Assembly (NCBI GenBank): GCA_018417955.1 | Contig: JACTVC010000001.1 | Location: 1,302,001 to 1,366,000, forward strand | DNA from: Laccaria trichodermophora | Taxonomy: Eukaryota > Basidiomycota > Agaricomycetes > Agaricales > Hydnangiaceae | Length of the DNA: 64,000 bases | Direction of reading: 5' to 3' | Position numbers and translations under genes: made by a program | In this document: positions 34,928 through 45,117 of the stretch, in pieces | Layout: each line of letters opens with the position of its first letter | Position numbering within the stretch: the first letter of the stretch is position 1 | Notes under the pieces: generated by a model | What the model saw: only the letters and a program-made list of their open reading frames with translations | Databases searched by the model: none | What the model was told of the DNA's origin: nothing

Positions 34928-35631
34928 ATGGCTCACTGGGGCCAACCACCGTGGTCCGCCCCACCTTACCCGCAACATCACCCTCACGTCTACATCCCTG
35001 GCCCACAGTACGCAAACTGGTGGACTCACCCAGAAGCATACGGAGGTAGACCAAACCCACCACGTACGACTTTATCTCAAACTCAACGAAAATACTAACA
35101 ACACCTTCCTAACCAGCCCTCGTCCGATCCAAACAATACCCCAACCTAAACCCAATCCTAGCAGCCGACACAACCCTCCTCCGCTTCGACATCAAAAGAA
35201 AACCACGCACCGAGATCCTCGCATCGACATACTACTCCAACCGCAACTCACCCGCCCGCGCATCGCCCTTCACGCACATGCGTCTGATCTCGAAATCTTT
35301 TCCCTGGACGATCGATATTGTCTCCCCGGACAACATCACGTGCGAAGTTGTGTGGGACGCGCTGTACTCTGCGCTGCAGCAGCCCATTGTCGATTCGGAG
35401 TGGGGATTTATCATTAGGGATGGGAAAATGAAGGAAACGGTGGAGAAGGCAGTGAAGAAGCGGTTGACGGCGGATGGGGGCAAGGGGGATAAGCATTATA
35501 AGAGGATTGATCTCTTGGGGGATGAGACGATTTTCAGGGGATTGGAGAAGGATGACGAACTTGAGAAGGCGATGGTGTTGCCGCTGTCGCAGGGGGTTAC
35601 GGAGACTTGGGTAGTCAAGCTATCTTCGTGA
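34928..35631 (+). CDS. DUF6699-domain protein
   Basis: Two exons. Exon 1 is aromatic- and proline-rich (MAHWGQPPWSAPPYPQHHPH, then ANWWTHPEAYG); the intron ends at ACCAG near 35115. Exon 2 gives ALVRSKQYPNLNPILAADTT, LLRFDIKRKPRTEI, the DUF6699 core FTHMRLISKSFPWTIDIVSP, CEVVWDALYSALQQPI, SEWGFII and a basic/charged tail. The family is common in Agaricomycetes and uncharacterised. Total about 200 residues. Confidence 0.75.
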
Positions 35632-35807
35632 TTGTGAACCATGGGTATCTTTGTGATTTTGGATGGGACTTGCTTGCTTTTTTTTGGGTAAGATGTATGT
35701 ACGATATGTACTATGTAGGAAGATATACCACTTCTTTGGATCTCACACAGGAAGCTTGACATGACTGCTTTTAGAAATGTCAAAAAAATTAAAGAGCCCT
35801 TAACGAT

Positions 35808-35903
35808 CTCTCTGTCTGGGAGTCGAACCCAGCTTTCGCGCGTCGTGAGAAAACTCCATGCTGCGATGACAGGCGCGTGTACTAACCGATATACTAACAG
35901 AGA
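35808..35903 (-). tRNA. tRNA-Asp (GTC), with a 24-nt intron, copy 1
   Basis: Acceptor stem TCTCTGT/ACAGAGA is fully paired, with discriminator G as in eukaryotic tRNA-Asp. The D-arm has GTATATCGGTTAGT. Anticodon stem CGCGC/GCGCG is perfect, with loop CTGTCA-intron-C. T-arm is CTGGG TTCGACT CCCAG. The intron sits after position 37, the standard place for nuclear tRNA introns. An A-run at 35781-35787 gives the T-run terminator. All parts are intact, so this copy should be functional. Confidence 0.9.
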
Positions 35904-36501
35904 TCTCGGAGTTTTAGCTTTCAATGCGAGTTTTCAGCATACTTACACGACGACATTTTGATCGGGGATCGACGCTTGAAACGCCGTATGCTGGTATACG
36001 TACTTGCATGGTTTCTTTCAACAATGTATATACTTACGATAGGAGATATACCACTTCTCTCTCAATTTCGGAAATTTTGATACGGGTGGGTCATTTTGGG
36101 AGTGCTAAGGTCGCACTTTGGAAGAAGAAACGCACCACATACAGACTGCATCACCATATGGACGTGTTCCCAAACGGCGTTTCTGTGCCGGGCTGTGTGG
36201 GGGAATGAACGCCTCGGGCGTGCCTTCACCACTGCAGGGGACAGTCAACGGGGGTCAGGTATAAGGCATTAGGCCCCTAAAGGGCCTTAGGTAGTCTACA
36301 AAGTTGTAAAGTCTGACATCGCCCCAATAGACTATAAATTTGACATTAAAAACAAAATAAATAAAAAAGGTCGCACTGGTGTAGATGTCACATTTCAAGT
36401 TCACTACTTACTTGAAAAATGTTAGAACACCTTAAACTTAGGTTACTTAGCCCCAGTAGAAGTTCACGCTGTTAAAAAAAACCACAGGGAACCAACTTGA
36501 T

Positions 36502-36530
36502 CTCTCTGTCTGGGACTCGAACCCAAGTCG
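36502..36530 (-). pseudogene. tRNA-Asp 3'-half fragment (copy 2a)
   Basis: Only the T-arm and the 3' strand of the acceptor (RC of TCTCTGTCTGGGACTCGAAC) remain, placed just downstream of copy 2. The 5' half, D-arm and anticodon are missing. The A-run at 36474-36481 lies behind this fragment rather than behind copy 2. Confidence 0.7.
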
Positions 36531-36592
36531 AACACAGCTACATTGCACGCATTGCTGGGCGTGCAGCAAAATTGAATGTCACAACTTTCCAT

Positions 36593-36691
36593 CTCTCTGT
36601 CTGGGAATTGAACCCAGCTTTCGCGCGTGCAAGATCGATATCGCCCAAACAAGATGACAGGCGCGTGTACTAACCGAAATACTAACAGAGA
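36593..36691 (-). tRNA. tRNA-Asp (GTC), with a 27-nt intron, copy 2
   Basis: Acceptor, anticodon (CGCGC/GCGCG) and T stems are fully paired; the T-loop is TTCAATT. The anticodon loop is CTGTCA, then a 27-nt intron unlike that of copy 1, then C. Discriminator is G. It looks functional, though its own terminator is displaced by fragment 2a. Confidence 0.87.
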
Positions 36692-37019
36692 AGCTATAAT
36701 AATAGTATCTGATAAGAGTATCAGCATAATCAGCATGCACGGGAGAGGACTCGAGGAAGGTTCAAACAATGATGCTTTTCGCGGTTTTTCAACAATGTCC
36801 ACGATAAGAGATAAACCACTTTTCTCTCTCGACTTCAGAAAAATTGATGGGGGTAAATAACTGGGAGTGCACCTGAGTGCACGCGTTTTAAGGAGTGGAC
36901 GTCGGACATCGGCTAGTTATAAGGTCGCACTGGGTCAATTTGCTATGTTAGAACACCTTGAAAAGTAAACTTAGCGTAGTAGAAGTTCACGCCATGAAAA
37001 AAGCATAGGAATCACTCCA

Positions 37020-37114
37020 ATCTCTGTCTGGGAGTTGAACCCAGCTTTCGCGCGTTGAAGATTGCCCGGAATGTCTATGACAGGCGAGTGTACTGACTGA
37101 AATAATAACAGAGA
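37020..37114 (-). pseudogene. tRNA-Asp-like copy 3, probably inactive
   Basis: The acceptor and T-arm are intact and the anticodon reads GTC with an intron of about 23 nt. However, the discriminator is T, the D-arm has lost conserved G10 and one of the GG pair (TTATTATTTCAGTCAGT), and the anticodon stem has a T-C mismatch (CTCGC against GCGCG). Changes in the A box and discriminator point to a tRNA pseudogene. Confidence 0.7.
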
Positions 37115-37365
37115 AGCTAAGACAATAATTTTTAGTATGAGTTTGATATAAGTATCAGCATGCACGACGACATCGGAGAGGAAGCCTGTTTTGTAAAATG
37201 GTACTTTTCTCTTGACTGCAGAAAATTTGATACGGATAAATATTTGGGAGTGTGTGTGTTTGGGCCATGCTCGGAGTGGAGGCACGTCGACTAAGGTCAC
37301 ACTGAGGTAGATTATTAGTAGAAGTTCACACCACGAAAAAATATAAACACATATAGTGGTGTGAA

Positions 37366-37455
37366 CTCTCTGTCTGGGAGTCGAACCCAGCTTTCACGCG
37401 TATTCACACCACTGGGCATGACAAGTGCGTGTACTAACCGATATACTAACAAAGA
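37366..37455 (-). tRNA. tRNA-Asp (GTC)-like, with an 18-nt intron, copy 4
   Basis: The acceptor TCTTTGT/ACAGAGA has one G-U pair; D-arm, T-arm and discriminator G are normal. The anticodon loop is TTGTCA with anticodon GTC. The anticodon stem CGCAC/GCGTG has one A-C mismatch. A T-run terminator lies just downstream (A-run at about 37335). Activity is uncertain. Confidence 0.65.
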
Positions 37456-37781
37456 ACTTAGAATATTTTAATATCGCTATCAGCATGCATGACGACAGGC
37501 CTCCTATCGTTATGTTTATTGAAAAAAAAATTAAGGATCCACGGCGTCATAAGCAGGCTGTGGTTGTTATTACGCATTGGGAGGAGGATACAACTTGCAT
37601 ACAACTTCTCTCTCTCGACTTCAAAAATTTGATAATGGGTAAATATTTGGGAGTGCGCCATGTTGGCGCCATGCTCGGAGTGGGTGCACGTCGGCTAAGG
37701 TCGCACTGATGTAGATTACTTAGTAGAAGTTCACGCCATAAAAAAAATAGAACACTTCGAACAATGTCACGGTGTATGTAT

Positions 37782-37820
37782 CTCTCTGTTTGGGAGTCGA
37801 ACCCAGCTTTCGCGCGTCGT
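37782..37820 (-). pseudogene. tRNA-Asp 3'-half fragment (copy 5)
   Basis: The 3' acceptor strand, T-arm and GCGCG of the anticodon stem are kept, then similarity stops abruptly inside the intron. The anticodon and D-arm are absent. The downstream A-run (about 37740-37747) is kept. Confidence 0.75.
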
Positions 37821-38143
37821 CGGTATAGTAATAGAATTGTAGTTTTTGATATATCATTATCAGCATGCACGACTCCAAGATCTTGATGGGATAACGCCGT
37901 TTCTAAGAATGGTACTTGCATAATTTCTTCACATATTGCATACAAGGAGATATACCACTTCAGAAAATTTGGTAGATATTTGGGAGTGCGCACGTTTGAG
38001 CCATGCTCGGCCGGAAGTGGACGCACGTCGGCTAAGGTGGTAGATTATTACATTTCAAAAGTATGTTAGAACACCTTGAGTAAACTTAACCTAGTACAAA
38101 TTCATGCTATGAAAAAAAAATTAGTACGGGACCACAATTGCAT

Positions 38144-38239
38144 CTCTCTGTCTGGGAGTCGAACCCAGCTTTTGCGCCTGCACCTATGTTGTTCGCTGAT
38201 GATGTTAAGTGCGTGTACGGTCCGATGTACTAACAGAGA
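38144..38239 (-). tRNA. tRNA-Asp-derived copy 6 with anticodon AAC
   Basis: Acceptor, T-arm and discriminator G are intact and the D-loop keeps GG. The anticodon loop reads TTAACA, so positions 34-36 are AAC (Val) instead of GTC. The anticodon stem CGCAC/GCGCA has two mismatches. The intron is about 24 nt. An A8-9 run at about 38112-38120 supplies a terminator. It may be a pseudogene or an identity-switched gene; the stem mismatches favour the first. Confidence 0.6.
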
Positions 38240-38245
38240 AGCATG

Positions 38246-39341
38246 GCTGTAAGGTGCGAGTGTCACCCATGAAACGGTGCGACAGCGCTTTCGAAGTGAA
38301 GGTGAAGATTTGAAATGTACCAGGTTTGAATGATACCGACTGCTCGTGACGCCATCCGAGGGCTGTATGTGATGGATGGTGTGACATGCGGGATAAAATG
38401 TCGACTTCAGGGAGGATTTGAGACCTTGAGGTCTGACTTGACCGCAAAGAGCCAGAGGTGGAGGTGTAACAAAATAACCTCAAACAACGCCTGAGCGAGA
38501 GTCATGTTGGGATCCCAGCGTGAGGAAGGAATCTCTGCGACAAACTGCACAGTCGCGAATACGTATGAGCGTAACCTCGCACCTCGGCATACAAGATTAT
38601 ACTTTGGGTTACAGTTATGACAATGGTTGGTTTGAATCCGAGTTGTCAACGTATACGGGCTTCTAACTTGTATATGTTCATGTTGGCAAAGTGGGGAGTT
38701 CTTCGGTTCGTTTGCCCCTCTTCCTAGAATGAACGATGAGAGCTGGGGGTGGAAGTTGAGTCGGTGAGCAACTTATGTTCTGGCTTGGCAAAGTTCGGTG
38801 TGTGTAGTCTTTCCATACTAAGGCGATATTCAGCCAAGACTAATTCCAAAGCCTATCCGTATATACAAAGGGCCCAGGTTTGCTTTGCCCCCAGACTGTG
38901 AAGCTCGAGTAACGGCGAATTCATTGGCGGGGGATTCACAATTTCAGACATTTCCAACCGCCAGTTGATTCCAAGTTGATTCGAAATCGGAGATGCATTT
39001 GGTGTCAACATTGCCGAACCTGATAGCCGTCGTAACGTAGATTAGAGTAATAGTCAGGAGTTATAATCCAGCGACGAAAAGCCGCACCGTCACAGAGATC
39101 TAACGCTGCGAGTGAGGGACTCAGAGTCAGACTGTGCCAGATGATGGCATTACGTTAGCTCGTTCAAGGCATCCAATCTCCCACCAGCCCACAATCCCCA
39201 TCTCCTCTCCTCTCCACGTACAGCCACCGCCCACCTCAGTCATACTCGTTGGCCACCGCTAGCCCTTCACCACACTACCGCCAACAACGCCAACGTCAAC
39301 GCCCAAAGTTCTCCTATAATCAACTTCTACAAAGACACAAA
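38246..39341. other. 1.1 kb intergenic, no gene seen
   Basis: Between the tRNA array and the MADS gene. No recognised coding frame. The last 150 bp are C-rich and probably the MADS-gene leader. Confidence 0.4.
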
Positions 39342-41209
39342 ATGGGCCGTCGCAAAATTGAGATTCAACCCATAACCGTACGTCCCCCTCTAAGCGAACG
39401 GTCGTTGTAACTGACGGTTTTTGAATATAGCACGAACGTAACCGATCCGTCACTTTCCTCAAGGCAAGTTTTGACATGCATGGGGCTTGTCCAGTCTATT
39501 TTCTTTCACGCCAAGCCCAAGTGCACAAAAATAGTTCTCTATTCTTATCCCTCCCCTTTGGCTTTCACTTACGCTTACAACTTGCTTACCCTTCTTCATT
39601 CACATCAGCGTAAGAATGGGTTGTTCAAGAAAGCTTATGAGCTCGGCGTGCTTTGTAGTGTTGATGTTGCTGTTATCATTTTTGGTGTGTTCTTTTTGTC
39701 TCTGCTGCGAGTCGAAGCTGATGACGACGACGTTGTAGAGGATAGACCGGGACATGGCCCCAAGCTGTATCAGTACTCTTCTCGGGGGATTCAGGATATA
39801 GTGCAGAGGCATCTCCAAGTACGTCCCCTTTTCATCTCTTCTCAGTCCTTTTCACTCAATAAAAAAAAACAGCATGACGGCGAAACGGACAATCGTGGTC
39901 CAGGTGACTTTTCTGGTTCTAACGCGGGCAAGATTGACGAGGGGGACGAGGACGATGACGAGGAAGAAGTCGCACCCGTTCGCACGAAACGGAAGAAGGA
40001 AGCGGGCAAGCTTAAGCCCCCTAGTGATATGAACATCTCTAACCATAACGACGTGCGTACTGAAACATTCCCCCGTATTTTTTTACCAAGTAATAACACC
40101 AACAGCGCGACTACCCCGGCCCTCGTCATCCTGCACCCGTAAACCAGAACAATACTACGAATAGCAATACACACGGGAACAACTGGCGCACCCTCCCTGC
40201 ATCCGTACACATGCCGCCCCCACAGCCCCCTCAACCGTCTTCGCATAAACGACCCCGAGAGCTCGACGACGATGGGTATGGGGGGTACGCGGCGCACTCT
40301 ACCTCAAGGCCTCCACAGTACCACCAGCAATATACGCCCATGTTTGGCGCGCAACATCACCATCACGCGCCTCCTCCCCCGTCGTTCATTCCGCTGCACG
40401 AGTCGGATTTCTCGGGGCAGCATGAGTTCCATCACCCGAACCATGGGCATGGACATGGACATAGATTGATCAGCGGGCATCCGAGGCATCACGATGGGCC
40501 TGGTGATTACCCCCCCAGTGGAGGAGGCCGAGGGGAGATATTCCCTGCCTTTGGGGATGGGGACACACGTTCCCATCATCACCAACAACAGCAACAACAA
40601 CCTGGACGAGGTCCTGGGTTGGGGTTGGATTGGCCTGTGCATGGTCCTTCCCCGCCGGCGGGGGTGCATAGGAATGACGGGCCGCATCAGGGCCAGGCGC
40701 AGAATGGTGCTGGGAACCCAAGCTGGTTTGACTTTTTGTCGTCGACTGGTGGGACGGGCGGCGCTAATACTGCTTTATCTTGGGAGCGTGGAGGGGGGAG
40801 GGTGAGTGATAGAGGGATGAATGTAGCTGATAGGACGGGAAGCGATATTGCAGCTGTCCTTGCTACCGTTGGTGCTGGGAATGTCAGTGAGGAGCGGTAC
40901 CTCCGGACGATGGCGTTGCCTGTTGGCGATACGGGCGGTGGCGATAGTCGCGCGCCGTCGTTGCCTCTTGGTGGTGGTGGTGAGGAACATGATGGGAGTG
41001 GGCGGATGCAGCAGCAGAGTCAGAGACAGGAGCGGAGTGTTAGTCGGTCGTCTGGGACGCCCAACCCTGGACCGAATATGGGAGGGGGGACTCCTGGACC
41101 GTCGGTGTCGAGTACGCCGACGAGTGCGTCCAAGGTGTTCCCTGAGGGTGCTGAAGGTGAGGAAGGGGAGGGCAGTGGGAATGGCAAGAAGAATATGGAC
41201 GTTTCGTGA
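39342..41209 (+). CDS. RLM1: MADS-box transcription factor, Rlm1/MEF2 type
   Basis: Exon 1 is MGRRKIEIQPIT; the following exons give HERNRSVTFLK and RKNGLFKKAYELGVLCSVDV then AVIIF, a complete MADS DNA-binding domain of the MEF2/Rlm1 class, which binds CTA(A/T)4TAG-type sites. KLYQYSSRGIQDIVQRHLQ completes the MEF2-like extension. Then come an acidic patch (DEGDEDDDEEE), a basic RTKRKKE segment, and a long H/G/P/Q-rich disordered tail with HHHH and poly-Q. In yeast, Rlm1 acts below the cell-wall-integrity MAP kinase. The second intron (39464-39608) begins GC, not GT: AAG/GCAAGT. About 500 residues, five introns. Confidence 0.9.
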
Positions 41210-41328
41210 TAATACAACCTATGATTGTCCTTTTACTTTATAGACCCTCTCTTCGTTTTGTTATATGTACATAGAATCATGCATAATTTGATCCGTCTCT
41301 GAGTATCTCTTGCTTCTGGCCACCAGAC

Positions 41329-42181
41329 ATGCAGAAATTATTATGGGCACAACGACGTGTAGCGAGCTCACAATTAACAACCCATTGGCGTGTGCAACCG
41401 TATTCAAGGCGCTTCCGCTTGCTCGGTACCATGGCCCCACCAAAAGACGACCCCATCGTGTCTCATGCTACCTTCAAGCCCAATCCTCTACCACAAATCC
41501 CCGCACTCCCACCACCCGCCCAAGGCTGGCCCACCCCATGGCTAGGTAGATCCGAAATTGAAGAGTACCTCCACCCGCTTTACAAGAGGGGGTGGAAGCC
41601 AAGTGTTCAAGAGTCTAGCGTAAACGTGCGTCCATGAAAGTTTGAACTCGAAGAAGTGTTGGTTGGACAAATTGCAACTTGTACGCAGGGAAAAGAATCG
41701 ACGTTCCTCAGCGCAGAGTACGTTTTCAAGAAATTCGACGAAGCCGTCAAGTTTGTAGGTGACGTTGGTGTCATTGCGCATGATGAGGATGTACGTCTTT
41801 CCTTCTCTCTCTCACCATACCTCTCTTCCTACGCACGCACTTGGGGTTTCTGTTTACGTGGTACAGCACCACCCATCAACTATCACGATCACGCACGGCA
41901 AGAAAACTACAAAAGTATCCCTCGTCACGCAGACGCATGCCGCTAAACGGCCTGCTCCTGCTCTCGCTGAAAGCGCAGAATCACCACCACCCTCCTACGT
42001 GAGAGTCCCAGGAATAACTATCCGAGACGTGCGCTTTGCTATCTTGGTTGAATCCCACTACGGCGCGGGGTACGAAAATGAAGAGTTGTTGGGCGACAAG
42101 GTGCATGCTGCGAGGGTTGATTCGGAGGATGTTACTGGGGAACGGTGGGATAGGATTGTGGATAGGTTGGTACCCGAGTGA
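41329..42181 (+). CDS. pterin-4a-carbinolamine dehydratase-like protein, probably mitochondrial
   Basis: Three exons. The PCD fold is recognisable by the block VFKKFDEAVKFVGDVGVIAH, then DEDHHPSTITITHG and the matching VSLVTQTH strand; HHP carries the catalytic histidines. PCDs dehydrate 4a-hydroxy-tetrahydropterin, and mitochondrial homologues occur in fungi with unclear roles. The start at 41329 gives MQKLLWAQRRVASSQLTTHW, an Arg-rich presequence. A second ATG at 41431 (ACCATGG context, MAPPKDDP) would give a cytosolic form. The C-terminal 60 residues (VRFAILVESHYGAGYENEEL) are an extra extension beyond the short bacterial enzymes. Confidence 0.75.
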
Positions 42182-42236
42182 TATTTTACAAGTTACATAC
42201 ATACATACATATATTTATGTGGAACGCCTACCTGCG

Positions 42237-43308
42237 TCAACGAATAAATTCCCTAACTTCATCAAACGCCCAATCCAACCCATCCTCATCAAGCTGAACA
42301 TCCTGCACCGCTACATCTTCCCGCATATGTGTCTCATCCTTCGTCCCTGATAGCGGCACAATCCCCTCCAGCTGCGATATGCGGTAAACAGCCTGAGCGG
42401 GTGTGATATTTGCCGATTGGGCGATGGCTAGGAGGGCAGGGTGGGAGAGCAGGCTTGGGGAGCCTGTTAGTGTCCAAAACGATCTGGTACGATATCAAGG
42501 AACGATTAGATGAAGGGTGAGGGGGAGAATAGAAAAGGTAACGCACTGATACATAATCCCATGCTCCCTACAAAACCCCACAACGGCCTTATCCCACCCA
42601 TTCCCTTCATACCACCTATTCTGCACAACCTGCACCTTTCTCTCCTTATGCAACCTCGCCAACACCCGTACATCATACGTATTGCTGACGCCTATCAACC
42701 TTGCTTTTCCCTCGTCTTGTAGTTTAGCGAGGACACCCCACGCTTCGAGGGTTTGCTCCGGTGTGCGGAGGGGTGAGTGGAGGAGGTAGCTATCTACGTA
42801 GGTTGTTTGGAGGTTTGAGAGGGTGCGTGTGAAGGAGGTTGTTATTTGGGTGGAGAGGGGGGAGGTGGGTGAGTATGGGAGGGGTTTGGTGGTGTCTTGC
42901 CCGCTGAGGGGGGTGAATCTGCCGGAGAGCGTTGGTTGGTGAGGGAGATGAGGAGGAGAGGGAGATGAGGAGGAGGAGAACGGACGTACTTTGTTTGGAT
43001 GAATAGATCCTCTCGCTTGATGTTGTGCTTTTCTTGTAGTTCTTGGAGCGCTTGGCCTACTAGATCTTCTCTTCAAGTTTCAAGTTGGTCAGTCCACCCA
43101 TGAATCAATCGTACAACTTGAATCAACGCACCTGTAGTGCTTGGGCTGACAAGCTTCCAGATGTGTTACAATCGTAACGTTGCACTCCTTCACCTGTTCA
43201 GCGGTCATACGCACCAGTGTCGATCGCTCGAAAGCCCTGTAAAACGGCTGCGACGACTAGGGAAGCCGTTTGTTCCATTTTCCTACACACAAGATTGGGT
43301 ATACTCAT
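42237..43308 (-). CDS. aldo/keto reductase
   Basis: NAD(P)H-dependent reductase of the (beta/alpha)8 class. From the minus-strand start at 43308 (MSIPNLVCRKMEQTASLV) the spliced frame gives VLQGFRAIDTA with the catalytic Asp, CQPKHYREDLVGQALQELQE, DLFIQTK with the Lys, FTPLSGQDTTKPLPY, YVDSYLLHSPL with the His, then ARLIGVSNTYDV and VVQNRWYEGNGWD. The C-terminus is ISQLEGIVPLSGTKDETHMR and ...FDEVREFIR. The Tyr of the tetrad would be the Y of KHY. Five introns; one exon is only about 20 nt. Substrate unknown. Confidence 0.88.
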
Positions 43309-43532
43309 TTTTTGGAACAGATTAAGCGCACCATGCTGTGCCGTATATGATCTTGGGGGTTAGAGACATGTTGGACGGAGGAGCACAGAGAATAAACAAG
43401 TGTAATTAGGAGATATTGGCATGCCAATACCTATATAAAGATTTTGCTTCCTCGTGAACATGCCGTTCGACACATAAATCGTTCGATGGCGCTGTAAAGA
43501 CTTTGCACAGTACTTTTCTACGCCCCGATCGC

Positions 43533-44240
43533 TCATGCTGGTCCGACAAATGGTACTGGGTATCCGGAACGTAAGGGTATATAACCCTGCACAAAAAACC
43601 GATACAAGTTGGATACAAGGTCCAAATCTTCACATGTCCGCAATGTCGCAGGAGAGAGATCTTTACGCCAAGACACGTCCATGGTAGCCACCTCGCTCGT
43701 CTGCCGTAATTCACAACTGTGGCTTACCCGTTGTACATAGGTTGACCCACACTCCCAACATGATAATCCGTGCTGGTTCATCCTCAATCTCCATGTCAGG
43801 TTGAGATGTCCAGCCGACTTGATAACGGATAGCAAAAGGGCAACTCTTGAATGTCTTATCCGCCATGTCTGCGCAGGTTGTAGGATACGACCGCCTGGAT
43901 ACCCTGAAGTTGACGTTTGAGATGCGTCGTATGCCGCTGATGTTAAGGAATGCGAGTGTTTGCTCGACCGGACATAGGATGTCTTGAATAATGAGATACT
44001 TGAGTTGGGGAGAGGTCCAGTGGATGAACTCGTTGAAAACTGCGTGATCGACGAGAGGGCCTCGTGATCATGAATTTCTAGTTGAGTCAAACAGGGAGAT
44101 CGAGATGATGCAAGAGAGGTAATGAGGTCATGGAGCGAAGGTAGGGAAGGACAATCGAGGATGGCGTATCGTGAGACTGTCCAAGTTCGTTCGATAGCCT
44201 GAAAGTGACAACGTGCCAGAAGAGGGAGGCGATCGCGGGC
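43533..44240 (-). pseudogene. F-box/LRR-like protein gene, 5'-truncated
   Basis: The minus-strand frame gives ALARDRLPLLARCHFQAIER, YAILDCPSLPSLHDLITSLA; across a likely 54-nt intron FFNEFIHWTSPQLKYLIIQD, CPVEQTLAFLNISGIRRISN, FAIRYQVGW; and, after another intron, VATMDVSWRKDLSPATLRTC, EDLDLVSNLYRFFVQ. The layout resembles the large family of Agaricomycete F-box/leucine-rich proteins, whose members recruit targets to SCF ligases. No F-box or start codon is visible; the frame runs into a non-coding stretch with repeated AGTGGGATAG/AGTGTGAT-like motifs at 44280-44430. I infer a fragment. Confidence 0.4.
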
Positions 44241-44640
44241 TAGCGCCCTACGTCCATCTAGGGTGATGACAAGAATAGTAGTAGTGGGATTATAATATAT
44301 TAGTAAAATAGTGTGATCTTACCCCGAATAGTGGGATAGCAAACTGAAAGAGTGTGGTCCCAAATCTCAGCAGTAGGATTGTATAGCGAAAGTGTGATGT
44401 GATCAATTTGGGTTATCTCGCGAAAGTGGGATAGTATAAGTACCCTACTTACCTGCCGGACCTCGCCGGGCCAGCCATTGAGCGTTCTTCGGTTAGGGTT
44501 AGGTGTTGATGCATTTTCCTTTAATGTTATTGCGCAAGAAACAGTGGATGACATCATTCTTCTTGGTCCCCGAAGGTGAGAAGAATGTCACGTGTATTCT
44601 TCAGTGTGTTCCCCAACGTCGTCATTCTTCCCCCACCATC
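44241..44640. other. low-information stretch, no gene seen
   Basis: Contains scattered related words (AATAGTGGGATAG, AAAGTGTGATGTGATC, AAAGTGGGATAG) that look like a decayed short repeat. Confidence 0.3.
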
Positions 44641-45117
44641 ATGTCTACTGCATATGCATCCGCATCTCTACGTTCCGCTGGTGCTTTGTGTGACAATGTC
44701 TTCCCCTGTGTACCGCTGAATCCAAGAGTCCCCGACGGCCGCAAATCGAGTTTAGGTTTGAAGAATGGTCAAGGATCTTGGTTCATATCGTCTTACTGGT
44801 GAGTATACGTCTAAAATGTGTCGCATTCATTGCTAATGTTTGGGAATGCTTCGAAGTGATCTCCACCTCCTGGATCGCGTGCCGTTGAACTGAGACCTGG
44901 TACGTAGATTCTGCAACGTTCGCATGCAAGTTTGCTTAACATTTTCTCAAGCCGACCTAAGAAAGGACACCTTATCGTGACTGCCTCCATCTTCGAAGGT
45001 CGAGTTTGCATTTGTCTTTCACGAATGTATGCGCTTCACAAGGTATGCCATCTCGCATCATCCTTTGCCTTTAACCTAATCATCATACAGGATTTGTGTA
45101 CTGCTAAGAGAGCCTGA
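44641..45117 (+). CDS. unrecognised small spliced reading frame
   Basis: The ATG at 44641 opens MSTAYASASLRSAGALCDNV, ending at a good GTGAGT donor (44800). Further exons could be ...LIVTASIFEGRVCICLSRMY ALHK, then GTATGC..ACAG, then DLCTAKRA and stop. Intron borders look real and the pieces share a strand, but the joins in 44810-44930 are unclear and I recognise no family. Confidence 0.25.

Larger units (their letters stand above)
35780..38245 (-). repeat. tandem array of tRNA-Asp units (about 350-790 bp spacing)
   Basis: Seven tRNA-Asp-related sequences (five full length, two 3' halves) lie in one orientation. Units also share flanking motifs: AGAAGTTCAC near 36458, 36980, 37320 and 37724 (degenerate near 38092); CAGCATGCAC or close variants near 36732, 37157, 37481 and 37862; and TTGGGAGTG near 37245, 37646 and 37979. 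A run of six to nine A on the plus strand (T on the tRNA strand) lies 15-45 bp past most genes, as expected of RNA polymerase III terminators. Confidence 0.88.

Noticed and set aside
35780..38245. Reading the tRNA array as a tandem SINE family
   Set aside because: T-run terminators lie 15-45 bp after most tRNA parts, there is no A-rich or poly-A tail or target duplication at unit ends, and two copies fold as perfect tRNAs. A SINE would not keep a terminator directly behind its promoter. A genome-wide copy count could still reopen this.
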